Notes under the pieces: generated by a model
Told to the model about the DNA's origin: nothing
Database searches by the model: none
Seen by the model: the letters and a program-made list of their open reading frames with translations, nothing else
Made by a program: the position numbers and the translations under genes
Assembly: GCA_028583415.1 (NCBI GenBank)
Contig: CM053269.1
Span: 52,937,007 to 53,001,006, forward strand
Source of the DNA: Protea cynaroides
Taxonomy: Eukaryota; Streptophyta; Magnoliopsida; Proteales; Proteaceae
Length of the DNA: 64,000 nucleotides
Reading direction: 5' to 3'
Shown here: positions 24,800 through 36,531 of the stretch, one piece after another
How positions within the stretch are numbered: position 1 is the stretch's first letter
Layout: every line of letters begins with the position of its first letter

Positions 24800-25545
24800 C
24801 CAAGTTTTCACATACCGGTCTCTGTACCGACTGCACTCTGAGTGAGACCAGTATGTGAAATCGATATGTGTGCGCGAGTGGATCCCACACTCCAAATCTG
24901 AGTTTAGAAAATCTTTTTTGGACGTAAAAGACCTTCCTAGAATTGTCTCCCACCCAATATGCATCATTTCTTCTCCTTAGATCTTTTCCATTGATTCTCA
25001 AACCCTATAGTCATCTAGAAGAGATCTAAGAAGGAGTAGAGAGGAAGGAAGCCGTTCGAGAAAGGATTTTCTGATGGAGGAGAACACTGACACTTAACAA
25101 ACATCGGCAAGTGCTCTACCTCTGTAATAATGCTTGGGTTACAGATCAAAGCCGTGAAATGACGTATTGACCCAAAACCCTAGAATTGTAAAACCATAGT
25201 TCCTCGTCGAGATCCATTCCAAGAAGGATGGGGACGTCGTTCTACGAGGTTAAACGATAAACAATATAAACCTAACATGTATCTTGACCTTAGAATGGTT
25301 TAAGAGGAACCCTGAAACCAAGCCGATGATTGAAGAGAAAAGGAGGTCCGAGAACAGACTCAGACCCATACTGTCGGACATACCAGTTGGACAAATAGGT
25401 CATGCGGTATGCTCTGCGGTATACTATACCGCAAGGCATTCCGGCTGAACAAAAAGTCATGCGGTATGGTCCTGCGGTATATAACACAGGAACATACCAA
25501 CTGCATTATAGTGAGACCGGTATGTCTGCTAAGTGAGATCAATAT
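24800..25545. repeat. cluster of palindromic ATGCGGTAT / ATACCGCA motifs
   Basis: The equivalent part of the nested LTR carries repeated GCGGTATG, ATACCGCA and ACATACCGGTCT motifs on both strands, unlike the GTGTGGTCGCA motif of the related solo LTR. Confidence 0.65.
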
Positions 25546-26443
25546 ATCTTTTCGAAGCCTGTTATTGGCCAGATTTGGTTCTGACCAACTGAAACCTTGT
25601 AAAAACCTAATTCTAATTATGAACAATGTTGTGTAGGACTTGTGGATAGCGTGAATGGACACTATAATACAGAGGAGACTTGAAATCGCATGTCAGGTAA
25701 GGGACAAGATCCCAAACCTTAATTAATTAATAATAGACAGTAAACCATTGTAATCATACTTGTATCTGTAACTGTTGATTGTTGCCTATGTATTTTCACA
25801 TGTCATCCTATTATTTAATTTTATTATTTGTTCATGTATATTCGTATGTTAAAATGATGGTTGTTTAGGCATGTGATTTTTTACGTTAATGTATGGAATG
25901 TGAAGGGGAGTGGAGCCCTAGAAATATCCTCACATTGACACATTTTCGTATCGTTATCTACCTTAGCGAGCTTGGTACGAATAGGGTATCAGGGGGAGGA
26001 CATGGGATAGTGGCTCTGCCTACACACCATACTCGAGTCCTATCTCTATGTCGTAGGGAGCTGTGCTGGGGTAGGGCCATAGATACTGTGATGACATATA
26101 GGATTGGTTAAAATAGAACCCAGTTGTAAGCCTTTGCCAATAGGGTTTAGGTATTGATACGGTATAGGATATCAGGGGGAGGATGTGAAATGGTGGCTTT
26201 GCCTGCTCACTAAACTATAGCTCTATCTCTATATCAGAGTGAGTAATGTGGGGCGACAGTAGTAGTGTGGTAGGTGTCTGACTTTTGGGCTTTGCCACAC
26301 TCTCGTACATGGAGGTGCAATGGTCATCAAATCTTACCATAGCATTTCACAAGTTATACCTGATCCAATTGTAATGTTATCTCATTCATTTTGTATATTG
26401 CATTGGTTTTGTGCTTTACTGAGCTAAGTTGTGAGATCACCTG

Positions 26444-26447
26444 AATA

Positions 26448-26529
<82 letters not shown>
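26444..26529. repeat. TA microsatellite in the nested LTR
   Basis: About 43 TA units with one G. The truncated 3' LTR of the same element starts at its own short TA run (about 28256), suggesting the truncation happened there. Confidence 0.95.
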
Positions 26530-26531
<2 letters not shown>

Positions 26532-26942
26532 CTTTTCAGATGTTGATGCAAGTTATACCATTGAGGGCCTTATGGCTGCTCCAGCATATGGGATGGTGGC
26601 TGCTATAGATACTTAGACAGTAGGGGATGAGCATGATGCCTCATGCAAGTACTGTTACTGCGTGTTCCTTTAAGGTTTCATTTAGTCTTTTTAATTGGAT
26701 ATAATCGATGTAATAAATTATTATTTATGTTTTGAGATTTGAGAATAACTGGATAATTATTTATTTATAACTAGAACTCAGTTGATTTATTGTTAAATTT
26801 TGTTGCTATTTATTTCTCTCTGATTATGGTTAATTTGCTTAGAATGGTTTATTGACACGGTCTTTTGAGATCCTGGTATGAGCCATGGTTTGGGGATGGT
26901 TCACTCACACTTCTGGTTCAACCAGAATTGGGGTGTGATAAC

Positions 26943-26961
26943 TTGGTATCATAGCTCTTAG
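26943..26961 (+). promoter_or_regulatory. primer binding site of the nested LTR element
   Basis: TTGGTATCATAGCTCTTAG lies two bases after the LTR end and matches the tRNA-Met type site usual for plant Gypsy elements, with one change (TCATAG for TCAGAG). Confidence 0.65.
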
Positions 26962-27306
26962 GCTCTCTCTATCCAGTTAACCATTTATGCATCTAACTGA
27001 GTTCAATGAACTGAGATAGGAAATTAAAAACTTTAATAAAAACACACCGTAAGCTTGTTTGATGCCTAAGACTTAAAGAAAAGATACATAACATACTATC
27101 TAATTGAAAGAAAAAATTTATAAACACATATGTCTAGGAAGAAGACCATATAAACATGTAATAAACTGAACGTGAAAGAAAAATAAAAAGTGTGTTACAG
27201 GGTACAGTCCATAGGTCGAACAGTTACCTTGATATCAAAAGTAAAATGTATATAGGTATGTGGAGGTGATAATGTTTGACTATGTTGGGGTCGGAGGCCT
27301 GGTGGT

Positions 27307-27590
27307 ATCGGATAGGGCTGCAACAGGGTCGGGTTGGGCTGGGTTTTTCAAAACCTTAACCCCAACCCTGACTATTTAAACTTAACCCTAACCCAGCCCA
27401 ACCTTGCTAGGGTCAGAAAATGTGCGACCCTAACCCTGACCCTGACCCTGGCAGGGTTGAGCCTAACCCTAACCTACCCTGATTGACCCTGACAGGGCCG
27501 GGTTGGGTCGGGTTAACCCTGATTAACCTTGATTCAGGGTCGGATTGACCTTGATATTGACCCTGGTTGACCCTAAACATACAACAAATT
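27307..27590. repeat. degenerate AACCCTGACCCT-rich segment
   Basis: The plus strand starts GGGTCGGGTTGGGCTGGG and then runs through many CCCTAACCCTGACCC-like units. It resembles the GGGTTGGG-rich ends of plant hAT non-autonomous elements rather than a telomere. It lies inside the nested LTR element. Confidence 0.5.
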
Positions 27591-28909
27591 ATCAAATAAC
27601 AATTATAACTTAAAATATATGATAAACACAATCAACCTATGACATTCTTTTAAAAACTTAACAAATACAAACCAAACTAGTTTAAGTGTTTAACAATCAA
27701 ATCTGATAAATGGAACAAATACAAATCATAACCAGTTTAAGTGTTTAACATAGATCTGATAAATGGGGGAAAAAATGATGGTTACGATATGAAATTTGGC
27801 TTTCCCAACTCCCATCCTCCTCTTACTCACAGTACATATTTTCTACACAAAAAAAAAAAGACGAAAAAACCATTAGAAGTAAGAACTATCATATCAAAGA
27901 TATAAAGTAAAAGAGAAATAAGTTAACATAGATATTACGTAAAATGAAGCACTTATCCAGTATAGAACTGAACATAACCATATCGAAGAGTTGAATAGCA
28001 ACAATAGAAAAGAAAACAAGATTGAATATACCGCTCTCATTAATGCAGTTATAGCCCAGAGACAAAATCATCAAAGTAAAAACTCGAGATACCCCTATAT
28101 CTGCACACTATTAATAACCCCACAAATATTTTAGCAATAATTGAGCTTCAACAAACATAGAAAAAAATGAAGCATAAATATTTAAAAAAAAAAAAGGTAA
28201 AAATTCCAACTTTATTAAGATATTGCACTATATAGCAATAAACGTTAACCTTTGTTGTATATATATATATTTTCTTTTCAGATATTGATACACGTTACAC
28301 CGTTAAGGACTTTATGGCTGCTCCAGCGTACGAGACAGTGGTTGCGATAGATACATAGACAGTTGGGGACCAACATGATGCCTCATGCGAGTGCTCTGAC
28401 TGCGTGTCCCTTTAGGGTTTCATTTATTCTTTTTAGTTGGATATAATTGACGTAATAAGTTATTATTTATGTTTTGGGATTTGAGAATAACTGGATAATT
28501 ATTTATTTATAACTAGAACTTAGTTCGTTTATTATTAAATTCCACTGCTATTTATATCTCTTTGATTATGGTTAGTTTGCTTAGAATAGTTTGTTGACAC
28601 GATCTTTTGAGATCGTGGTGTGAGCCATGGTTTGGGGACGGTTCACTTACACTTCTGGTTCAGTCGGAATTGAGGTGTGACAGTCTATTTATTGTCTCTA
28701 TGGAAAAAATCCTAAGTAAGAGAGCAAAAGGAAAAACAATTTATTAGGTGGATAGAGGTGTAGAGTTATCTTGGTGAATAAAGAAATTCTCTGATTCTTT
28801 GGGGTGGAAGTTGGCATTCTGCATTAGGTGTTGAACCATGTTAAATCCTCGTATTGTGTGTTTGCTTGATCTTCGTTTTTCTCTTATTTATGTTTTCATC
28901 CTTAACAAG

Positions 28910-28920
28910 TGGTATCAAGC
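28910..28920 (+). promoter_or_regulatory. primer binding site of the Copia element
   Basis: TGGTATCAAGC starts two bases after the end of the 5' LTR and matches most of the site for initiator methionine tRNA (TGGTATCAGAGC). Confidence 0.7.
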
Positions 28921-29043
28921 AAGATTCGGGCAAATTGTAACGGATTTGGAAGGAGGGAAATGTGCAAGGGTCCTAAAGAGAAAACATTACAACTTTAGAG
29001 CAAGGTTTTCTCTAATAGATAGGAAAAAGAGAAAGGAGAAGGT

Positions 29044-30346
29044 ATGGAAGACAAAGATCGGGTTAATCGGATGACGACAAAGGGTTCGAACTTCTCCATA
29101 GAACCCTTCAATGGTCATAATGATTTCACCTTATGGCAACAACGATTGAAGAATATTCTTACGCGAGAGGGGAATATTAAGACTCTCAAGAAGAAATCTG
29201 ACAAGCCAAAAAATATGACAGATGGTGAATGGCTAGATTTGAAAGATCTAGCAAATAACACGATCCAATTATTTTTAACAGACAACACTCTTTGTGAATG
29301 TCATTGGTTTGGATGATCCAAAAGAAGTTTGGACTAAGCTGGAGAGCAGGTAGAAGTCCAAATCATTGACAAATCGATTGATCTTGAAGAAACAATTGTA
29401 TAGCCTTCGATTGTTAGATGGAGCAAAATTTGTGATGCACATTGATGAGTTTAACAAAATTCTAATGAAGTTGTCTGCTCTTGATGTAAAAATCGAAGAG
29501 GAGGACAAGACACTTCTTCTGTTGGTCTCATTACCTTCTTCATTTGATCACATTGTGACTACACTGTTATTTGGTAAAGATACTCTTGAACTTGATAATG
29601 TTGTTGCTGCTTTGCTGATGAACGAAACACGATGGAAAAATAATGGTTGGGACGTTAAAGGAGGATAATGCCTTGGTCACATATGGTGGTCAGGGCGGAG
29701 GAAGATCAAATGGGAGACATGAATATGATAAAAATAGGGGTCGATCCAAGTGACAAAGTTGTAAAATACCTTGTTATTATTGCGAGGCAGAAGGTCATAT
29801 AAAGAAGAATTGTCCAAAGCGTAAAGAGGATAAAAAGGAAAAAGAGGACAAGGAGAATGAAGAAAAATCATCTACAATTGCTATCATTGAAGGGTTGAGT
29901 GATGAAGATGTCTATCTCACTACTTCATCAGGTACGAATTTTTCAGATTGGATTTTAAATTTAGGTTGGTCGTTTCATATGTGTTTAGTTAGAAAACAAT
30001 TTACTACATATCATGTATGTGATAAGGGTATGGTGAGAATGAAAAATGATGTTGGAAGTAAGGTTATCGGGTATGGATTCACATGTTTGATGAGATTGTG
30101 CGAACTGTAACTGGGGTTAAACATGTGTCAAATCTAAAGAAGAATCTAATTTCATTGGGAACACTGGATTTGAAAGGCTACATGTGCTCATCTGAAGGTG
30201 GAGTTCTCGAGGTCTCCAGAGGAGCCATGGATGTGATGCAAAGACAGATGATTGAGAATCTGTATAGACTTGTAGGGAGTGTTGAAACAGATGGTACTTC
30301 TATTGGAACTCAGGCAAGGGGAACAAATGGAAGACAAAAACTATAG
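29044..30346 (+). pseudogene. gag-pro remnant: Copia gag and protease remnant
   Basis: The gag region begins near 29044 and shows the plant Copia gag signature FNGHNDFTLWQQRLKNIL. It shifts frame at about 29285, meets a stop (29351) and goes on as SLTNRLILKKQLYSLRL to a stop at 29668. A CX2CX4HX4C zinc knuckle (CYYCEAEGHIKKNC) is at 29772-29813. The protease region (29940 on) has WILNLGWSFHMC where active copies have Asp-Ser-Gly, so the catalytic Asp is lost. After a further frame change at about 30083 it reads GVKHVSNLKKNLISLGTLD. No pol domain follows. At least three frame changes make it non-functional. Confidence 0.85.
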
Positions 30347-30991
30347 GAAATTCAAGTTGTGAACAAATGCAGATCTAGGAAGAAATAAGTTTCTTTCGCT
30401 TCGGATCTTGTGAATGGAAGTGATATCTCTAGTGGTGCTGCAACAGTGGGAGGGGTGGATTCACATCATATTGTACTACGATGAGCTGTGCAGGACACCC
30501 GAACGGGGTGTGGGCTATACCTGTTTGGATGTAGCAATTTGACAGAGAGAATAAAGGAGTTTGCAGAATCGACATCAATGGGTTCTTTTTTAGGGTGGCT
30601 TGTACATTCCAAGCTAGGTGGAGATTTATTGGGTTGTGTCTTGTATTTTGTGGGGTTCGCACAGTTATTAGAGTTGTATTTGTATTTATGTTTAGGTCAA
30701 TTATATGTACAAGGATTAATTTGTAATTGTGTGGAATTAGGGTTTCTAGAGATCATATATATTGTCTCTATGAGAAAAATCCTAGGCAAATTTGAACACA
30801 GGGAAAAACACTTTGTAAGGTAGAGAGAGGTGTAGAGTTTTCTTGTGAACAAAGAAATTCTCTGATTCTTTAAGGTTGAGGTAGGCATTCCGCAATAGAT
30901 TCTGAACCACTATAAATCATTTTATTGTGTATTTATTTGATCTTCTTTTTCTTTTGTTGACGTTTTCATCGCTAATCGAATTGAATTGAAT

Positions 30992-30993
<2 letters not shown>

Positions 30994-31051
<58 letters not shown>
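30994..31051. repeat. TA microsatellite
   Basis: About 29 TA units just outside the right border of the Copia element. Confidence 0.95.
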
Positions 31052-31052
<1 letters not shown>

Positions 31053-31257
31053 GAAAATTCTTTCTATATTAGATGAAAACAAACTAACCATTAGAATTCA
31101 TTATTACCCTCCCGTTATCATGCGTGATAAAAATTCAGTCATTTTTATTAACGTGCAGCAGGTGGAAAAAGATGTCTTTTTTCCTCCAAACATATTGCAG
31201 GATACTTGATTGATGTTTTTTCTTTACTTTTCACGTGGTTAGCTTGTTCCACACAGG

Positions 31258-31260
<3 letters not shown>

Positions 31261-31300
<40 letters not shown>
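31261..31300. repeat. CT microsatellite
   Basis: Pure CT dinucleotides downstream of the TFL1-like gene. Confidence 0.95.
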
Positions 31301-31303
<3 letters not shown>

Positions 31304-31712
31304 CTATGGACAAGTATGTGATGGAAACTCAAAATTGTTTCTTAAAATAAAAAAGAAAAAAAAAATAAAAACTGAAAAATCTCAAGATCCGGCCCTTCTC
31401 TCCAAGAAAAAGAAACCATGCATGTATCACGTGTTATCGAATTATTCTTTGAGTGGAAAACTAAGATGGACCCTATTATATTCGCCCAGGTATGGGAATA
31501 TAGTGTAGTTTACAGTGAGTAAAAGGCTCACTGTAGAAGGTGAAGAAAGCAGGAGACAAACAAGACCCTCTTTTCTTCAGTGTACACTTGTCATTATTAT
31601 CCTAATCCATTAGGCCTACATACCCCACAATTTGATTATTTAGCAGTAACACTTCTAATTTCTGTTGCATTAGGGCATGGTCTCAGCTCTCTCTAGTGCT
31701 GCGGTGGGAGCT

Positions 31713-33210
31713 TCAGCGTCTTCTTGCAGCTGTTTCCCTCTGAGCATTGAAGAAGACAGCAGCTACCGGAAGTCCAAGCTCGTTCTCTGCAGCAAAGCTT
31801 CGAGTGTTGAAGCCATCCCTTGAATTTGGTGGGCTCACTGTATTCCTCCGCTTCTGCTTGAAGAGCACAAACACAAACCTGTGGATCCCTATGTAGGGTC
31901 TTGGGATCTCATAGCTCACCACTTCCCTTCCTGTTCAAATATCAAATTTCAAAACCCACCCACTCATCAGTTTCTCTCTAGGTACCCCTCTCTCTCTCTC
32001 TCTCTCTGAAAGATGAGTGATGAAAATGAGAAAATGACCCACCAAATGTAGCATCTGTGGTGCCTGGAATGTCTGTCACTATCCTGTAAAGATGGCAAGT
32101 TCAAATTGCGAGGTAAGTTATTTCTATGTTTAAATCAAACCTTTTAAATGTTCTTTCCTTTTTCTAGTTTTAGTACCTTTTTCTGTAGAATTGAAACAAT
32201 GAATATAACCCTTGTATGGGTAATACAATCGTCCTTCAAATGACACACGATTTCAATTTTACACATGCTGGTATTGATCATGTGTGTGAACCTTCGGGTA
32301 GTACCTATAGGCTATATGCATTCATTTCCTGTTGTCTGAAGGTACTGGTTTATGAGCATGTGAGGCAGTGTACTGAAAATCATGTAGGTGCTGTCTCTTT
32401 GCCGGATCCACATCTTCTCCTCCCAGAGGTTTGGGAGGAGAGGGGGCGTCATGATCGACACCTGAGATTCGGGTGAATCCAAACCCTCCATTAGAGTCGA
32501 CACCTCCGATGGAGGGCTGGATTCACCAGAGTCCTAGGTGTTGCCCACCTAATAGGGCCGCCGCCTCTCCTCCCGATCCTCTGAGAGGAGAGGATTTGGG
32601 TACCACTTTGTGACCAATAAGAGATTGGTCTTCATTTAATTTTCATTAGATTTGTCAAACAATAAAAGTGATGGAGGGATGGTGGGTTTTTTCTGTAGGA
32701 TATACCAGTGAAGGTGCTCCCTCAAATAAGGATCACTAGGGCCAGGAACATCTGGGTCTATCATCACCTGTCATAGAGAAAGATTTGAGATAAGAACATT
32801 AGGGGATTTGAGGTAACAGAAGGGAAAATTTTAGATGAATATGAATAGAAAAAGGAAACTTTTTAGGTACAGAATGATAAAATTGAAAAACGAATGAAGA
32901 AAATGTATTACAGAAACTAGACATTACAGAACATTACAGCAGTTACAGAAAATATAGAAAGCTGAAAGCTAAACCTATATAGTGTTTTTCATACAAGTGA
33001 AAAGTTAACTACCAGTGTAAAGAAGGATCTCATATCTCCTCCATGAATCTCAACCTTGGGCTTAGAGGTAACCCTAGAAGGGAAGAGCTCATGGCCGTTG
33101 TAGACTTGGTTGTTATTGTAAGTCACTGCCATAGTCACTGTTGCAGAGAAGGAGTCAAGGATATCTCCAATCACTCTTCCTACTATGAGAGGATCTGCTA
33201 TTCTTGCCAT
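31713..33210 (-). CDS. TFL1-like: TERMINAL FLOWER 1 / CENTRORADIALIS-like PEBP protein, four exons, intact
   Basis: Phosphatidylethanolamine-binding (PEBP) family protein that acts with 14-3-3 and FD-type bZIP factors to repress flowering and keep meristems indeterminate. Exons read on the minus strand: 33013-33210, 32706-32767, 32043-32083 and 31713-31930, all with GT-AG borders. They join to 519 nt, 172 residues. Exons 2 and 3 are 62 and 41 nt, the sizes typical of plant PEBP genes. Visible motifs are DPDVPGPSDPY (residues 70-80), GIHR (115-118) and a C-terminal run ending ETAARRR. His84 in REHLHW matches the TFL1 His88 position (Tyr in FT), and Asp139 in NSRDGFNTR matches TFL1 Asp144, so the sequence predicts a repressor of the TFL1/CEN type rather than an FT florigen. 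No frameshift or stop is seen. Intron 2 carries a MITE (32404-32604). BFT is a less likely alternative because the segment-B loop is TFL1/CEN-like. Confidence 0.96.
32404..32604. mobile_element. Mutator-type MITE in intron 2 of the TFL1-like gene
   Basis: Ends GGATCCACATCTTCTCCTCC and (reverse complement) GGTACCCAAATCCTCTCCTC, with an inverted interior. No clear target duplication remains. It makes up a third of the 622 bp intron. Confidence 0.7.
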
Positions 33211-33306
33211 GAAAGGGATAAAGAGAGAAGAGCGTGGAGATTTAATGTATAAGACAATGTTTCTCTGGTGTTCTCTTGATGGGTTTCAAAGTAGAAGCTA
33301 GCCTCA

Positions 33307-33314
33307 TATTTATA
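33307..33314 (-). promoter_or_regulatory. TATA box of the TFL1-like gene
   Basis: On the minus strand the sequence reads TATAAATA about 97 nt before the ATG, leaving room for a leader of roughly 65-75 nt. No other TATA-like motif lies as well placed. Position and sequence are seen; promoter activity is inferred. Confidence 0.6.
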
Positions 33315-36300
33315 ATGTAGGAAGGTACCCTACAAAGGAGGCTTGGCATAATTGAATAAAAAATGTATAGAATATTTTATCTCAAGAACAATTTAGTGGG
33401 TTTTTTTCTTCTTTCTGTTAATCTAGATTAATAAATGACTAAAGAACTTTTCTCTCTTCACTGTGTTTGCCATTTTATTCAAGGGTATAATTAACATCTG
33501 TCTTTACCAAAAAAAAAAACATATGTCAGAACTGCATCTAACATAGAATTTTAAAGGAAAACTGATTGGAAGCTATGAGGCCAAATAAGGGCCACAATTG
33601 CCAATATTGTAGGGTCCAACAGGGTAAAACCGTGAGAGAGAGAGTGAGAGTGTGTGTCTGTAAGTTGAGGGTACTCTGTAACAAGAGCGTGTCAACACGT
33701 TAAGCAATGTGCAGTCCTCCCCCACCTCACCCCAATTCTCAGCCCCTAATCATTTCACTGGGTTTATGTTGTCCTTTCTTTTTCTCCACATTTGGTGAAT
33801 TATTCTTTATTATTTGTTGCCTTAGCAAGGACGTAAATCGCACCATGTGAGTCCCACTGACCTGGTTGACATCTTTGTTCTTCAAGCTGAATCCACATGT
33901 TAATGGGGTATAATAGAATGATAATGGGGTATAATAGAATCTTTTACGTTAGTGAAAAATAGAAATACATGAAAAAGATAGAGACAAAACTACACACCAC
34001 TATTTTAAAGGAAAAATATAAAAATATAAAAAAAAAAACTGACAATTTTATGTCTTTTTTATTTTTGGTAACAAGAACCTCCATAGTCAAACTTACACGC
34101 AGAGGAATTTGCTATGGGGAAGATTCTCTTAAAGAAGGAGGGGTTGGATGGAAAGCATAAAGGAAGATTAACACACTAACACGTCTCCACCACATAATGC
34201 ATGGACATTTATTCAATGCATCTTAGTGATGATAAGTCATTTCATGAACAGAGATTCAAGAAGAGACTTTTGATTAGTTAAGAAGAACTAGGAAGAGTGG
34301 GTTTTGCTAAAGACACATGGCAACCTAAAAGTTGAGGGCGAGAAATTACTCTCCATATTTGTTCTGATACTGCCACTTGTCATAATTTCCATGATAAGAA
34401 AACATCACTTAGTAGTTTTTTTTTTTTTTTTTTCAAAAAGAAAGGAAAAGAAAAAAATATAACGGAGGAAAGCCATCTGTATGATAAAACACATGGCAGC
34501 AATATTTCCCCTAGTTTCCCTTCCCTGTTTTAAAATTTCATTAATTTTCACATTATTTAATGCTCAATATCCTCTTTGAATATAATAAACTGTTTATGAT
34601 TGTCAGTTAACAGTATTGCCAATTGGGAACCAGCAGTTGATGGATCCCACTTTCATGATCATATATGTGTAAAGGAAGGGAGAAATCGATCTACAAAAAG
34701 GTTGAACTAAGCAAATTGGCATCTTTTATGTCATGAGCAGGTTTTTATTCTCTAATAATATATTTTCATTAACTTCATGAAAGATTAACAACTTTTCTAT
34801 TCTTTAGAAAATAATTGTCTTTAAATATTAAAGAATTATAGTCCTGTACGTAGAATTTGCATGTGGCGTTTTGTATATGACATGTGATGTCCAAAGTTTG
34901 AAAACCATTCTAGCTGACCGGCTGAACCAGTAATAGGAACCAGAACTGTGATTTCAATAGTGCAATTCGGGCAAAAATTGAATTTGGTAGACACAAGCAT
35001 GCATATTATCTGTTTAATGAGACTTAGTCTAATGTATGAGGATTAAATTGAATCAGTTTAGAATAAGGTAGGCTAAAAAACCTGATTTAGCATGTTCCAT
35101 CACTTCTAGAGCTTTTGGCATATGGATTAAATACTTGGGAGATTAAATTGATTCAATCCCAATGAAACTGCACGATCAAACCATTTCCTGATTTGTGGTA
35201 ACTGAGGCTTGTTGGACCAAATTTCAGGCTGAACAGGAACGGCCTTCGTTGGGATCTGTCTAGTTGGGTTTTGGAACGATGGTTTACGAATTTGGGGATT
35301 ATATTATGTTGTCACATTGTGGTTGTCAGTTTTGTCAACCCATTGTGTTGGTTGTGCAACACACAAATATGTTCAATTGTGAGGTTCAGAATTCAGTCAG
35401 TGGTAGTGATATGGTGAGTCAAGGGTAACAGTGACAGTGAGCAAGCACTGCAGTGATTGCAGTGCTTGCGGGTAACATTGAAGATTTAGATCTATTCCGT
35501 TTGTTGCGCTACTGGTACACATAATAGAAGATGTCGTTTGATTCATGTTCAACCACATCGCATTTATAGGTTTGCATTGGGTAGTTGAGATCGGCTCCAG
35601 TCCATTCAGTTCATCCAGTCGTGAACTGATGGACTGGAATCAAAGGACACGCATATCAATACATTGGAGGCGCGTCTTGTGATTTCCGTCTGTCTGATCA
35701 CAACTGGACGACTAGATGGATTGGAGACGATCTTTTTCCCAATAATGAAGATCTAACAAAGCTTATCCTACCCACGTTTTTTTAAATGATTTGACGGGTG
35801 ATATTACAGTTGCTCTCGCGATTTGACTAAATGTCACCAAATCCTTGTTTCATCAGATCTGGCCATCCTATTTGATTTCACTATTCACAAATCGTATGGA
35901 TGAGAGTATTTTGGTGGTTTGTAGCCTATACAAGTCAAAGCCCTATTTTTTGTTGTGTTCTTGGAATTCGAGTTTGCACGTGAAAGAACTCTCAGAAAGA
36001 GCAGAGGGAGGAAAGAAGAAGGTTTGGTGGCAAATATATATATATGACAATTAGGGATCCTATTTTGATATTTTAAGCATGTACAATTCGCATCTCGGCA
36101 CCCAGTGGTGGAGTTACTTGAGAAAACTTATTATTACAAATTTCCTTTTGTTTTGTTTTGGGCTTGGTAAATTGTTGAAAAACCTAAATCGTTGGTGTAT
36201 TGGGATTAGGATTTACATACTTGTTTGAGCATTCATTGTAGGACAACCTTATAAACCCATTTTTAGTATTGTTATGGTGTGCCAATTGCGACTTGACACA

Positions 36301-36531
36301 TATTAGGGTTGGAGCCATTGCCTTTGTGTTCATCAAGGGTTAAAGCAGGAGTTGCATCTCCTGGGCCATCGGTGTGGTCGAACTGTGTTGTGTATTGATT
36401 ATATACGAAGCCTTGTTAAGGCATTACTTTGTGGACTAATAACCTTTCACATACTGTGGAGGTGAATTATGTATATCTTATGTGGATTGTTTATTACTTT
36501 GGATATTAGAGTTCTTGACTTGCAGTGTGGT
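33315..36531. other. upstream region of the TFL1-like gene
   Basis: AT-rich sequence without coding signal. It holds a short duplication of AATGGGGTATAATAGAAT (33903-33941), an exact 12-bp palindrome (35441-35469) and a MITE (35575-35743). Confidence 0.55.
35575..35743. mobile_element. hairpin MITE related to the Mutator-type family
   Basis: GATCGGCTCCAGTCCATTCA near the left end is mirrored by GATCGTCTCCAATCCATCTA read from the right. No target duplication is found, so the outer ends are uncertain. Confidence 0.45.

Larger units (their letters stand above)
24664..28682 (+). mobile_element. non-autonomous LTR element (LARD-like) nested in the Copia 5' LTR
   Basis: The 5' LTR 24664-26940 begins TGTAAGACC and ends GGGGTGTGATA. 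A primer site TTGGTATCATAGCTCTTAG starts at 26943. The 3' LTR is truncated: only its last 427 bp (about 28256-28682, ending GGTGTGACA) remain, beginning at a TA repeat where the 5' LTR also has one. Target duplications gccta (24659-24663) and gtcta (28683-28687) differ by one base. The 1.3 kb interior has no gag or pol. LTR size, ends and internal repeats match the solo LTR at 17579-19891, so both belong to one Gypsy-like family. Confidence 0.8.
24533..30977 (+). mobile_element. truncated Ty1/Copia retrotransposon with its 5' LTR split by a nested element
   Basis: 5' LTR = 24533-24663 plus 28683-28907; 3' LTR = 30627-30977. The two 5' parts sum to 356 nt, minus a 5-bp target duplication gives 351, exactly the 3' LTR length. 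The LTR opens TGTTGGGTTGTG. A tRNA-Met type primer site TGGTATCAAGC follows at 28910. Outer target duplications are gattt (24528-24532) and gaatt (30978-30982). The internal 1.7 kb holds decayed gag and protease; integrase, reverse transcriptase and RNase H are missing. Flanking AGGTGGAGAT before the 3' LTR looks like the polypurine tract. Confidence 0.85.

Noticed and set aside
27350..27580. Interstitial telomere repeat (CCCTAA-like)
   Set aside because: Units are mostly CCCTGA/CCCTAA mixtures without a 7-bp plant telomere period, inside a retroelement; more like a hAT end.
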